This document shows, piece by piece, positions 47,201 to 58,226 of a stretch of DNA of 64,000 bases. Source of the stretch: Atherinomorus stipes (taxonomy: Eukaryota > Chordata > Actinopteri > Atheriniformes > Atherinidae). The first letter of the stretch is position 1; each line of letters starts with the position of its first letter. The stretch is taken from positions 434,001 to 498,000 of the forward strand of contig JALJCO010010517.1 in the NCBI GenBank assembly GCA_023101725.1. Direction: 5' to 3'. The notes under the pieces are model-generated. The model had not been told where the DNA came from. It saw only the letters and a list, made by a program, of their open reading frames with translations, and searched no databases. A program made the position numbers and the translations under genes.

Positions 47201-48504
47201 AAATACACAGTAAGTCAGCATTTAAAACTTAAAACGACTAGCAACTAACCCGCTAGGTTGATGCTACCTATTAATGGAAAATGCCATTGACATGCTAACG
47301 GAATTAGCATCTACGTCGTAACTTCAAAGATAACATACAAAATAGCAAGTATCAATTACACCTCGATCATGAACATAAACTGCATTTATTAAAGTACTTA
47401 CAGGCAGATGTTTCCACTGCTCTGTTTAAACTGAATTTTTAGAAACTACTTGTACCAGCCCCACTAGTCTTCTTCTTTTTTTTTTTCTTTTTTTTTTCCT
47501 ACTTGTCCTGTCCAGCATTCCATACCATACTGCTGGGCTTGACAAGGGAGAAATGAAAGTTAACAGAGGTAATGATAGAAAGTGGAACAGAGAGAAAGGA
47601 GTAAGGAAGAGGAAGAGAGAGAGGAGAGAAAACATGAATCCACTTACACAGTTCACTGGTACATCTGTACAGAAATCCCTAAACAACATTTCAAGGTCTT
47701 TGTCGGAAAACAAAACAAGCAATCCCCTACAGGAGGACCTGCAGGTGGCTTAAATATCCTCAGATCATACAAACACACGCAGAACTACGCAGAGAAGAGG
47801 TACAACCTAGTCAGCGCAATGGAAAGCAGTGTCACAGTGTCATCATGCATAATAAAGGGTGCTCCGTGGTGATACAGTCATGCAGATGCAGCCTCGTTTC
47901 TGCAATGAGGAGGAAGCCCGCAGGGCTCACGACCCAGGCCCCCAGCAGCCACCCAGAGGCCCAGATCCCAGCCCCCCCCCCCCCCCCCCCCCATTTTTTA
48001 ACATAGAATAAAGACCAAATACAAAAGTCTCCCCAGATTTCAATAAACAGCAGCAGTAATAGCCAAAATGCCAACAATATCTCACGAGTCACACATGTTC
48101 CACTGCCAAGTGACGCCAGGGCCTGGTCTTACACTGTGCCGTCAGAGTGGAAACACGTTCACCCAGACACCAATTTCTCCTTGATATCTTGTTCTTAATG
48201 TGCGTGCTCTTTGCTGCAGCATCAGAAGCAAAAAAGGAAGTAAAACCTCAGATGTCTCGCAAAGTTCCCTCCCAGTAGTGAGAATTTGACATCTTATTGG
48301 CTGTTGAATGACGGTTTTCCACATGCTTGGTTAGCTGATGCAAGACCACAAGATGCTGCATTCAAATACTGTCGGAACTTTCTAAATTCCAGGAACAGAG
48401 CAAACAAAATTAACTCTTTCTTCCCTTATGAAGCTAGTTGCATATATTAACCTGTTCTTTTTTTATCAGGGTTACACGTAGAACAAGATATTTGCTGTTT
48501 ACAT
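47201..48504. other. No gene; C21 homopolymer at 47972-47992
   Basis: Poly-T near 47475-47500, GA-rich 47570-47640, and an uninterrupted run of 21 C at 47972-47992. No exon-like frame. Confidence 0.5.
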
Positions 48505-48936
48505 TGTGCTAAAAGCGACCGAGCTGCAGACAAACACAAGAGGGGTTGGATATTGATTCAAAACAAAAAAAGAAAGAAAGAACGCGCGATCTTGTCTGCC
48601 GTGGCTTCCGTAGTGTCGTGAACTCATATGGATGCGCATCAGGGAAGTACGATGTTCTACTGTTTAGGATATAAAAATCTACTCAATGATGTGGTTTCCG
48701 GTAAATTCTGGATGCTACCCACTCAGGACACTTGGATTGAATTGGGTGAGCAGTATGGAGGAATATTGACAAGTTTTCGTGGACTTTTATGGACCTTTTT
48801 GTTTCGAGCGCTGGTGACCCGCATCATATGAAAGTCGGTATTTGAGATATTAAAAAAAGTGCTCCAGGGTCTTGCTCAACATGAGGGTGAGTAGAAAATG
48901 AACGCACATCATTCTGTGGGTGTTGGATCCCTTTAA
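48505..48936 (+). repeat. Repeat Z, copy C
   Basis: 48600-48936 matches copy B over its full length, ending GTGTTGGATCCCTTTAAAGG. The upstream part 48515-48588 is the inverse of 34064-34131 in copy A. The 67-codon frame 48628-48831 is the plus-strand counterpart of 45915-45712. Confidence 0.8.
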
Positions 48937-49909
48937 AGGTGCTAAACCTGATTTTGCACATTTGCAAACTGTGAGCGAGGTGAAGAGTGTAGTTTGAACT
49001 GTAAGCCCCGCCCCTAACTGTTTCTCCCAGTGAGAAACGCTCCTACTCTCGTTTTTCTCTCCTCCCACTTAACTTGCATGAAATAATGTGCACGTTTCAT
49101 ACTCGTGCACAAAGAAACTTTCCAGAGAAAACTTGCTTCTTTCAGTGAAATTACTGTTCTGGTTGCAGTAAATGGCTGCGGATCAGCTAAATGACATTTT
49201 CTATCATAACCGGTAGTTTAACTACAGTTATGTACACAGATGCACAGTTATGACGAGTTATGATGTTATAGGCGACATTACAACATGACAGCCTGATAAA
49301 GTTTCTAACCAGCCACTTCGAGAAGCAGTGATGTAAAGCTTCGTCGTGTTATGTTGTAAATATCACTATGTATTATAAACATAGACCAGCAGAGGAAGCT
49401 CCAGCACCCGAGGACATAAATGTTACTGAGAAGAAAGTTATTGAAAAAAATACCTGTCCAGGTGGACTTCCAGTCCACATTCAGTTCGAGGCATCCAGCT
49501 GCTCTCTACCTTCAGTACAATCCACCGAGAACACGAACTTTATTCCTTCTTTGGTCTCTCCTGCGTTTCATCTCTCTCCTCCTCAGTTTTGATGCTTACA
49601 GGCTGTTTTGCTGTGGTATCGCCACTTTCCCTTCGGCAGACGCCATGCGGTTCTGTTTACAAGTGCTGCCGTGCACGCGAGAGAGGAGGGCGCTTCTCGT
49701 TAGAAAACGCTGTGAGTGGCTGATTGGAAACCGAAACTTATGTAGAACGAACCGCATTGGCATGAAGAGAGCGTCACACCATCCTTAGAAACCTAAACTA
49801 AAACTAAAAACTAAATTTTTATGAAATTACCTTTTTTAACACACATTATACCGTGTAGAAAGCATTTCTCTGAAAGAGATTAAAATAAAATCAGGTACAG
49901 GGCCTTTAA
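48933..49909. mobile_element. hAT-like element at the end of repeat Z
   Basis: TTAAAGGTGCTAAACCTGAT on the left faces, inverted from the right, TTAAAGGCCCTGTACCTGAT. The element is about 0.98 kb, begins at the very edge of repeat Z, and ends where the Tc1 relic begins. The CTTTAA flanks make the exact boundary ambiguous. No transposase recognised. Confidence 0.65.
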
Positions 49910-50245
49910 GTATGCCTTGCCAGTACAAAGTGTGACGCACTTTTGCTTTGCTTTCTTGGTGCATCGTATTGTATCATACACTATGGATTCAACAAGGTGT
50001 TGGAAACATTGCATGTTGACATGACAGCATCACACAGTTGCTGCATATCCATGATGAGAACCTCCCGTTACACCACATCGCACACCTGCTCTATAAGATG
50101 AGACTCGAGGGATGGACATGGTCAGCAACAATACTCTGGTAGGCTGTGGTGGTTAAACCTCCACTTTGGTACTAAGGGGCCCAAAGTGGGCCTAGAAACC
50201 CCCCCCCCCCAGCGTCACACAACTACCGGGAGAACTGAACCGTTG
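49910..50245 (-). pseudogene. Tc1-like transposase relic (3' half)
   Basis: On the minus strand REVLIMDMQQLCDAVMSTCN followed by VSNTLLNP (about 49985-50070) matches the C-terminal end of the fish Tc1 element whose N-terminal half lies at 32742-33935. Further upstream the GGCCCCTTAGTACC and AACGGTTCA blocks are kept. A C run at 50199-50208 interrupts it. No frame is open throughout. Confidence 0.75.
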
Positions 50246-52089
50246 ATACAAGTCATGTTTTCTTGTTAACTAAGTTAACTGTACAACAATAAGAAGTATC
50301 CACCCAGTATCAACAAACTGCACCTACATCAGTGAGCTATTTCCTGTGAAGAAGAAATCATGAATCATTGGTTTCACTCTGAAGACTTTTTATTCTTCAT
50401 CAGCAATTTCCCATTCTTAAATTTGCTTTGTCTCTTCTAAGAGGTGCACCCTCAAACATCATGCAAAAATTTACAACCAAATATGTTTTTTTTATAAATG
50501 CACTTTTTGAGCTTTGAACTGATCTCTTCTTCTATGTGCTCTTCTCATATAGCCTTGAGAAGGCTGCTGTGTTTCTCTACAAGTAAGATGAAGTAAAGTA
50601 AATGTTCCATAAAGTTAAAACAAATAAACACTTAGAACAGGTGTTTTATCATTTACATGTAATCAAAATATTCTCATAACATCTGAAAAGTTTCAAGTCC
50701 TCAGTTTTGTGGATCCTTAAATGAAGATAACCACGACTGCCTGATCTCCTGTTTTCCTAAAAAGCCAATAGAAGCTCAATAGACAAGTAAATCCTTACTT
50801 GAGTGAGTCTGGTTCTAGCTGTAATGTTTTCCAGCCTCTCTGCCTTCTGTTAGCTTTGGATGACTTAAATCTGCATATCCATCATGTCTGTCTGTGTTTT
50901 CAATCCCTCCTTAAAGACAATTCCACTCATAAACAACGTACCAGTGCCAGCAATGACACATCGCAGTAACAAATCAAATGTAGACTTTTTGGGGGGCTTG
51001 TTTTTTTGTAAATCCTTCACAGCGGCTGTGCAAATTCTATTCACATGACTATTGTGGTTTGTTTTCCTGCATGCTTTTACAGACTCTTAAAACTATGAAG
51101 AGCGTGCTCATTAACATGTGCTGGCCTTTTGTCTTTATTTGCTTTTATTTATCGTTTTCCTCTTTGAATATTTTGTGTAAGTACATCTTTGGTCTCTAAT
51201 GTTCATATTCTGAATGCAAGAGCTTCTTTTTTATTGAATGAAGGTGGTTCTATAAGTTCTGAGCCCTTATAAAACAACAGGACTGACAGCAGACTGAAAG
51301 ATCCCTCTGTTAGGGAAAGGTCATTCTACCACATCAGTCATTGTTTACATTTGATCTAACCTTTATACCAACGTAAGGATAAGCACCATATGAAGACAAA
51401 AACTTATGCAATCTCTAAAAAGCCATCACAAATTCCTCTTGCTATTAATTTTTTTTCTCATTTTTCTCAATGTACTGTCACACTGAAGCTCAAAATAATT
51501 TCTACATCGAATAAAGGCTTACAAAGTAAGCTTTCTTGGTGAACTATTTACTCAGAATATTCCAATTTTCCTATTGAATCTAGCGAAGATAATGGAACAT
51601 CTGTAGTGTTTTTGTTTTACTTCATTCAATCCAGTAAAAATATCAAGGACACCGATATTTTCACTGAAAAGAATGGAGCTGTGAACTCAACAACTTTGAA
51701 GAATATCTCTCTGAAGCAAAGTACAGAAAGGACTTCTCACTGCAAATATGCTTTGGTTTTATATGTATAACAAAAGACAGAATATGCAGTCATGTGAAAG
51801 ACTTTTACTTCTAAGCTTTGATTTATCAGGACAAAACAAAAAAAACTTCCTTTTTATTGAGAGTTTAGAGAAAAGTTGAAGCTGTTCCTTAAATTAATTG
51901 ATCAGCAATAAATGTGAGCAATCCCCCCTATCAGAGCATAACTTTTGTCTTTTATCTGATCAGGAGATGTAAACTGGAAAAACATCTGCTCTGACCCTTG
52001 AGATGCAACTTTTGATGCCCATTGATCTAGGAGGGGCAGCAGGGCCTTTTCCAAACAACCTGGAGTCCAACATTCAACAGTTAAAAGGT
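50246..52089. other. No gene recognised
   Basis: 1.8 kb of AT-rich, unique-looking DNA. No open frame over 60 codons, no TIRs, no tRNA-like block. Confidence 0.55.
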
Positions 52090-52200
52090 CAACACCTTCA
52101 CCTCACAGCGGGAGGGTTCCTGGTTTCTACCTCAGTTTTACCTTTCTGTGTGGTGCTTGCATGTTCTCCCTATATATGCATCTCTGGGTACTCCAGAGAT
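52090..52200 (+). mobile_element. DANA-like SINE fragment
   Basis: CACCTCACAGCGGGAGGGTT, then CCTTTCTGTGTGGTGCTTGC and ATGTTCTCCC, then GGGTACTCC follow the order of the tRNA-derived DANA-type SINE (CGCCTCACAGCAAGAAGG, TTTCTGTGTGGAGTTTGCAT, GTTCTCCC). The head is missing and it is diverged. Confidence 0.7.
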
Positions 52201-52240
52201 GCATATATACTTGGACCATCTCCTTGCATTGGAGATGGTC
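52171..52240. other. Two adjacent perfect hairpins at the SINE/Rex3 junction
   Basis: TATATATGCATCTCTGG pairs perfectly with its inverse (17 bp, 5-nt loop). Four bases later GACCATCTCC pairs with GGAGATGGTC (10 bp, 7-nt loop). Confidence 0.9.
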
Positions 52241-52244
52241 TAGA

Positions 52245-52695
52245 AATCCTGTCCATAAAGGCTCTGAGCAGGATCAGTGAAAAAGGGCAGCCCTGGCGGA
52301 GTCCAACTCTCACCGGAAATGGATCTTATGGACTTCCAACCGGAAGTTCGGACCAAGCTCTGGCACCGGTTGTACAGGGACCGGACAGCTTGAACAAGGG
52401 GGCCCCGTATTTTGTACTACCAGAGCACCCCCCACAGGAGTCCCCAGGGAACATGATCAAGTGCCTTCTCCAAGTCCACAAAGCACATGTAGACCGGTTG
52501 GGCGAACTCCCATGCCCCCCTCCAGGATCCTGAATAGGGTGTAGAGCTGGTCCACTGTTCCACGACCAGGACCTAAACCACACTGCTCCTCCTCAATCCG
52601 GGATTCAACTACCGATGGACCCTCCTCTCCAGGACCCCCGAACAGACCTTACCAGGGAGGCTGAGGAGTGTGACCCCCTGAAGTTGGCGTATCGG
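52245..52695 (-). pseudogene. Rex3: Rex3 (RTE-clade LINE) reverse transcriptase fragment
   Basis: Plus-strand CAGTGAAAAAGGGCAGCCCTG is nearly the sequence I know as a Rex3 landmark. On the minus strand, in shifting frames, it reads IEEEQCGLGPGRGTVDQLYTL, VYMCFVDLEKALDHVPWGLLW and a VGLRQGCP-like stretch, i.e. RT motif A and its surroundings. An extra G near 52515 and an in-frame TAG after GVLW disable it. Both UTRs and the endonuclease are gone. Confidence 0.85.
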
Positions 52696-52819
52696 AACAT
52701 AGTTGCAGCATATCTGCGGCAGAATCATATGGATTAGATTTCTGTAGCACTTTCGGAGGTACACCAAAGCAGGTTTTACTTTGAATTACATAATTTATTG
52801 ACTCCACATTTATACTTAG

Positions 52820-53046
52820 AGGTAGACAGCTAAATGTGTAGCCATGGCTGCCCTGTGGCATCCGCATGGCCGCTACTTCACAGCCATGTCTTCTCCACCC
52901 AACACTGAATATTAATACACCAGTGATGCCATCACTAGGCAAGAAGGGTGTAATGTCTCGCCCAATGACACTGACTGACTGGGATGAAGCAGGATTAGAA
53001 CCGCCAACCTTCCAGCCACTGGACGGCCTGCTATCACCTGCCGCCC
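52820..53046 (-). mobile_element. tRNA-derived SINE
   Basis: Minus-strand head GGGCGGCAGGTGATAGCAGG, then CCAGTGGCTGGAAGGTTGGC and the B-box-like GGTTCTAATCC (52992-53002), then CAGTGTCATTGGGCGAGACA, a block seen after the tRNA head of several fish SINEs. The tail becomes unique towards 52820. Confidence 0.7.
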
Positions 53047-53540
53047 ACTTACATTATCTTCCAATTTAGCTTGAAGTTATGGCACACTCTGAAAGTCACT
53101 GATACAGAGACCCAGATTCAGTGCCAGCATGCTGGGCTTCCACCTCGGTGGGATGTCACAAACACTGCACTGTGCACTTATAATTACTCTGTCTGAACTC
53201 TCCAGCTCCCCTGACCAAGCACCACAGCTGTCTGCAGCAATGACTGCTGTCCAGGAATAAGTGGACAGCAGTCATCCAGGTAAATGGGGAAAAAATAGAT
53301 TTAGACCTTTATCCGGCTGGTACAGCCATTTTTACCGCTAGCTGTAGGTATTTGCGGCACATTCCAAATGCAGAAAGATTTCTCCTATATGAATAAGAGC
53401 AAACTCAAAAAAAGTAAAGAAGAACTTCTGCTGCAGTACCCGTAATGCAATCAGAGCTCACATTTTCCTCATGGCCGTAATTGTGGCCCAGCTTATGCTG
53501 GCAAGTTACATTGTAGAGAAAGAAGGGAAACTATTTAACG
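53047..53540. other. Spacer with a perfect 12-bp hairpin at 53241-53274
   Basis: TGACTGCTGTCC and GGACAGCAGTCA pair exactly across a 10-nt loop. No gene seen. Confidence 0.6.
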
Positions 53541-54983
53541 GAAGTCCGCTCAGAATTAGCGACAGGGGAGAGAAGGAGGGCAGGAGGAGAGAGGAGGAGA
53601 GCAGGGAGGCTGAGGGCAAGTGAAAAGCTAATTAAAAAGATAAGTGACCAGCAGTCGCGGCCTGTCAGGGTGCAGAAGTTAACCCGCTTTGTGCTGCGTG
53701 GCAGCAGCTGACAGTCTCCACCGAGCCTTTGTGTGGCCTCACCTGTGATGGAGGGGCTCTCTGTTTGCAGGTGAAGGTCTGTGAAAGCTGAGGTGGCACT
53801 TGGAACAGAAGCCACACACACCTCTCCCTCTCCTCTCGCCTCCTTCCTTCCCCAGCCTCCTGTGACAGATCCAGGCGGTGGGTGGTGGCACTAGCACATT
53901 GTTTCCTCCTCTCTCTCACCTCTCTCCTTTTTTCTCTTCCTAACACACACAGACGCAGATCTACACCCACACATGGGGTTATAATTAATACTTCTCCCCC
54001 ATCCATATTTCATACTGTTTGCTTAGAAAAAGCCCGAGAGCCGAGGCTTGGGAGTGTTGAGAGAGAGAGGGAGGGATGCTAAAAAAGATCTCCAAGATTA
54101 ATTAATGGTGGAAGAAGGGAAGAAAAGGGATGTGTCCGGGGAAAGCAGCAAGCTCTGCACAATGCGCCGCACTTCATTTGAATAGCGTGTTTTCCTGCAT
54201 GTGTGTGTGTGTGTGTGTGTGTCATGGCGACACCACTCTACCTGAAATGAAGGATAACTAGCCCACCGGATTAGAAAACGCACCATCTATCCTCAGAGTC
54301 CTCCTCCTTCTCCCCCCCCCCATCACCACCTTCTCTCCATTATTTGTATTCAAGGTTTTTTTGAAATGACATTGCAATCTGATGATGCACCAGCCCATTA
54401 TATTGTCTAGCAGGACAAATACTCCACCGTTTTCCTGTGAAGAACTAACACAATTTTTCCATGTCAAAGTGTGTGTGTGAGGGAGAGAGGGTGCTGTGGG
54501 GGGGTGTAGTAATATTCCAGCTGTCCGGGGTGGAGGCGAGGCCCCAGGAATGTTGTCATTAATCCTGGAGGAGGGCCATTGCGCACTTGGATTATTAGAG
54601 AAATAAATTTGCATGCTGCATATGAGCCAGGTGAAAAGCACTGAAGGCGCAAATTATATTTCCCTGACAGGCTGAGCTGGAGAGAGGAGGCTGCCGCCAC
54701 ATCGTCCCATTACACACACGCCACACACACACTGACATTTCTGCTGCTGCACACTGAAAGCTGTACATTTGCTGAGATACAAGACACACTTAGGGATTAT
54801 ACCTACTCATTACTGAGAGGAATATTCTGGGATGTCGCTTGTAACTCTGCTTCCTGTGATGAAAGGGACAAAATAAGCATCCAGGTGCAGGTCTGGTCTA
54901 CGTCGCGGCCGGAGCCACCGGTGACCAGCCTGCCGTCACACACTCGAGCTCACTGGAGCCTTAGAAGTACTTCCTGCTTCTAA
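53541..54983. other. No gene; (GT)n at 54201-54222 and possible CNE at 54530-54680
   Basis: Open frames on both strands at 53531-54006 lack domains. 54530-54680 is unique-looking and holds GGATTATTAG, an exact octamer ATTTGCAT (54607-54614) and GCATATGAGCC, so it is a candidate enhancer-like element. Confidence 0.3.
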
Positions 54984-54991
54984 TGGGCGGG

Positions 54992-56858
54992 CAGGGCTGG
55001 ACTGGCCATCGGGCATACCGGGCATTTTCCCGGTGGGCCGACGGTGATTTCGGGCCGGCCGGGCTTTTTGTTTTTTTTTTCATATGGTAGTTTTTGTAGT
55101 CAGTGGCATAAGTCATACCTATTGGTACAAAACCGGTAGGTCGGCCCATTAGTCTGAGTGATAGTGGGCTGGACCGACTACAGCTGAGGGCCGATGCCCC
55201 CCCTCCATCTTGGGCCACCACGGTCAATCAATCACACAGAGAGAACTACAGGAAGAGCAAAACACTAAAAGTTTTCACGGGCAAAATTGGGAATTAAAGG
55301 GGCTAGCTCTTCATACAGATGCTGCCAAATGCGATAAAATAACAGAAGTTTGCTGGAGGCTGTAGAGGAACTTTCAGCCGCAGGTGATGAAGGTGGAGGT
55401 CGCCGGCAGGTGGATGAGGGGAGACCTGCGGCGGACCCTGGTGGGGGGTAAGAAGTGATTGTACTACTCTACCTGGGTTTGATTTAGATCAAGTTTGGGT
55501 GCAGTCTAGTTCATTTTTGTTGTGCTTGCTAACTCTTTGAAAGTCAGTAGTTATAACCAGGCCGTGCATTGCACCGCGCGCAGGGAGCGCGCGCATCGTC
55601 GTCAGCTGTGTCAGACACAGATATCAGCATTATAAATCTACCAGGGAGGTGAAAGTGGAAATCAGCTGGAATATTTCTCCTGCTATGTGTCGCCTACATC
55701 ACAGGCACGCGCAGAGCTGAGTACTGTCGTCAACGGTGATTCTCAGTAGTAAAAAGAATCCATCTTTCTTAGGTTTTATTAACGTCCCCGTGTTATCCGA
55801 GACCTGAACTTGAAAGAATATTTAGAGAAAGCCCAATGAATTAAACGGTTGCATCAGGAGAAAAATAAAATAACTGGTCTGTCCCGAGGGTTGTTTAATC
55901 GCCATATTTCAGTCATTAATGGAATATTATTCTGTGATAAAGATTGGAGTTGTAACGTCACTTCCAGTGTGTAGCTATGATATTTAAATTATTTAACTAT
56001 CATCACATGCTGTGATGGGGCAGTTACCCAGTTCATGAACAGCTGTATAGTTCAGAAACACTGATTTTAAGGTTGCTGGCACTTTTTCAAGCCTGTTTGG
56101 AGTAAGATTGTAATAGTGGACTATACGGCATGAGTATGGTGGGGGCTGCACTTGTACTTAAAAAAAAAGTTCAGATAAAAGATACATAGAGTGCATTGGT
56201 TACCTTTTTCACCTGGTTCATGTTTGTTTTTATGAAACAATATTTGGCCATTATAAACAGCCTGCTGATGATATTGTAGCTTTTTGTCACCTGTCTCACC
56301 CTTCACAGACCACTTAACTCATTCACTGCCATTGACGTCTATAGCCGTATACAGCGGGGGAAAAAGTATTGAACACGTCAACATTTTTCTCCGAAAATAT
56401 GTTTCTAGTATAGCTACTGACATGAACACAATCTGGTGACAATTTGGTGACATCTGGTGAAAATTTCAATACTATTTCCCCCTGCTGTATACGGCTATAG
56501 ACGTCGATGGCAGTGAATGAGTTAATAGGCTACTGCATAGAATAACAGGACTGGGAGGATGTGTTTTATTTATCTTTTTATTTAACTTTTATTTATACGG
56601 GTAAATCCGATTGAGACACACCCTCTGTTTTTTAAGGGAGACCTGTTTACCTAACGTATATGTCTTTAGATGGAGGGAGGAGGTTTACGTTTAAGTTTAT
56701 TAGACAAGTAGGCTACATTAGACAAGTACATACAAACAAGACAGTGAGCAAGCATTTGTTTTTTTTATTCAGAGGTGTCATCGTCGTTCTATAAATATCT
56801 GGTGGGCCAGTCTCAGTTCAAAATGCCCGGGCTGATTTTTTGTCCCAGTCCAGCCCTG
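54992..56858. mobile_element. 1.87-kb hAT element with exact 8-bp duplication
   Basis: TGGGCGGG is duplicated exactly at 54984-54991 and 56859-56866. The termini are CAGGGCTGGACTGG and, inverted, the same 14 bases, continuing into related CGGGCATTTT and GGTGGGCC blocks. These are hAT hallmarks. I see no BED finger or hAT dimerisation domain, so it is non-autonomous. A TTAA MITE is nested at 56314-56525. Confidence 0.9.
56314..56525. mobile_element. TTAA-flanked palindromic MITE, copy 2
   Basis: The 204-bp core (56318-56521) aligns with 9851-10053 throughout, with TTAA on both sides and inverted ends CTCATTCACTGCCATNGACG for about 40 bp. It lies within the hAT at 54992-56858, so it inserted after that element or moved with it. 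Confidence 0.9.
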
Positions 56859-56866
56859 TGGGCGGG

Positions 56867-57345
56867 GCTACACTGATGACTCCATGTTGACATGTGGGTG
56901 TGTTCAGGATGGGACTGGCATCATACTTAGACAAATCTGATGAAGATTGTCATTGTATACAGGAGTTTCATCAGTTTTATTTTACATGGCCGGACCCATT
57001 GATGATGGTAATACTGTTATCAGCTTTTCAGTAGGAAAATTAGCTATTAGCTGTCCTATAAGTCGCTATCAGTCACTAAATGACATCATCATCGACTGTA
57101 GGTTGCATAATCAGCCTGGTGCATATAGATGCTGCAGTGGAGGGAAATAATGTCACGGGAGAGGCAAAACGTGAAAAAAAAGACACCCCAAATATGTCTA
57201 GAGCAGCAAAATGTCCGTCTTATGTCTGTATTCTTTGTTTTTTAGGTTAGATTTTATTAAGTCTAGTTTGGTTTTCAATAAACGGTCTACAACATGTTGC
57301 AGTACTTTTAACTTACTGTTTATTAAAGCATCATTTTCTTTTTTG
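56867..57345. other. Spacer, nothing recognised
   Basis: Short frames only. Confidence 0.45.
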
Positions 57346-57545
57346 TCAACCTGGACCTTATTTCCAGGAGTTTATACGAGCATTTACTCACCGGTAAAAT
57401 TTCTGCATCACTTTGACTCTTTTGGAATATATTACGTTTGGCATGCATCCATATAACGACAGAGACGGAGCAGCCTCTCTATAGGACATTATCTGCAATA
57501 AAACTCCTTCATTTCACCAATACTTTAAGTAGAATTAACCAACGA
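57346..57545 (+). repeat. Solo copy of the fold-back arm found at 62196-62775
   Basis: TCAACCTGGACCTTATTTCC to TTAAGTAGAATTAACC matches both arms of the fold-back at 62 kb. Only one arm is present here. Confidence 0.8.
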
Positions 57546-58005
57546 GCAGTTAATGGCCTGTTAGCGTTCAGGTAACCACATAAATTAAATGGAATAAAAT
57601 ATCTGGTTCTGTTTACAACATATCTGAAGGAATAAAGAATGAAAGAATGCCGTTACTAGATAGCTTTGGAGTCTGCAGTTGCTAGGCAACAGGACTGGAG
57701 CACTATGGGAAATTCTTGTTGGCTAGGATGTCCTATTTCAGCAGCCTAGCGTTTCAGGAGGCTGCTTCGGAGTGCGCAGACTACGTAGGACACTTCGTAG
57801 CCTACGTAGTCTACGCACTTCGTAGACACAGCCGTTGTCTTTGGCATGTGCACATTGAAAATGTGTGGCGAGTTTAATGAGGGGCTGTGTTGGGGCTGCC
57901 ACAGTTGATGGTGCTGTCAAGACCCCCAAAATATCCAACTTTTTACATTACCCTGGGTGGTACGCTGAGGTTGGTGAGTTTTGAGGCATAAAAAGAAGCA
58001 GAATG
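57546..58005. other. Spacer with an 11-bp perfect hairpin at 57779-57811
   Basis: GACTACGTAGG pairs with CCTACGTAGTC across an 11-nt loop; related CTACG and TTCGTAG words repeat on both sides. Confidence 0.6.
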
Positions 58006-58169
58006 ATAATAATAATAATAATAATAATAATAATATCTGGGTGTTGTACTGCCTTCAGTGGCCTTATGATACTGCGTTTGTGTGGAACTACAGGTCACCC
58101 CCTTAGGAAAGAATACAAAGTGTGGACATGTTCAACATTTTCCTTCCTCACATTCATGTAAACTGCTTT

Positions 58170-58206
<37 letters not shown>

Positions 58207-58226
58207 GGTGTGCGTGTGTGTGTGCG
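58006..58226. repeat. (AAT)n and (GT)n microsatellites
   Basis: AAT/ATA trinucleotide run at 58006-58035 and imperfect GT tract at 58175-58226. Confidence 0.95.

Noticed and set aside
52003..52533. 176-codon plus-strand frame
   Set aside because: It runs antisense across the Rex3 reverse transcriptase and through a SINE piece; only the minus strand carries RT motifs.
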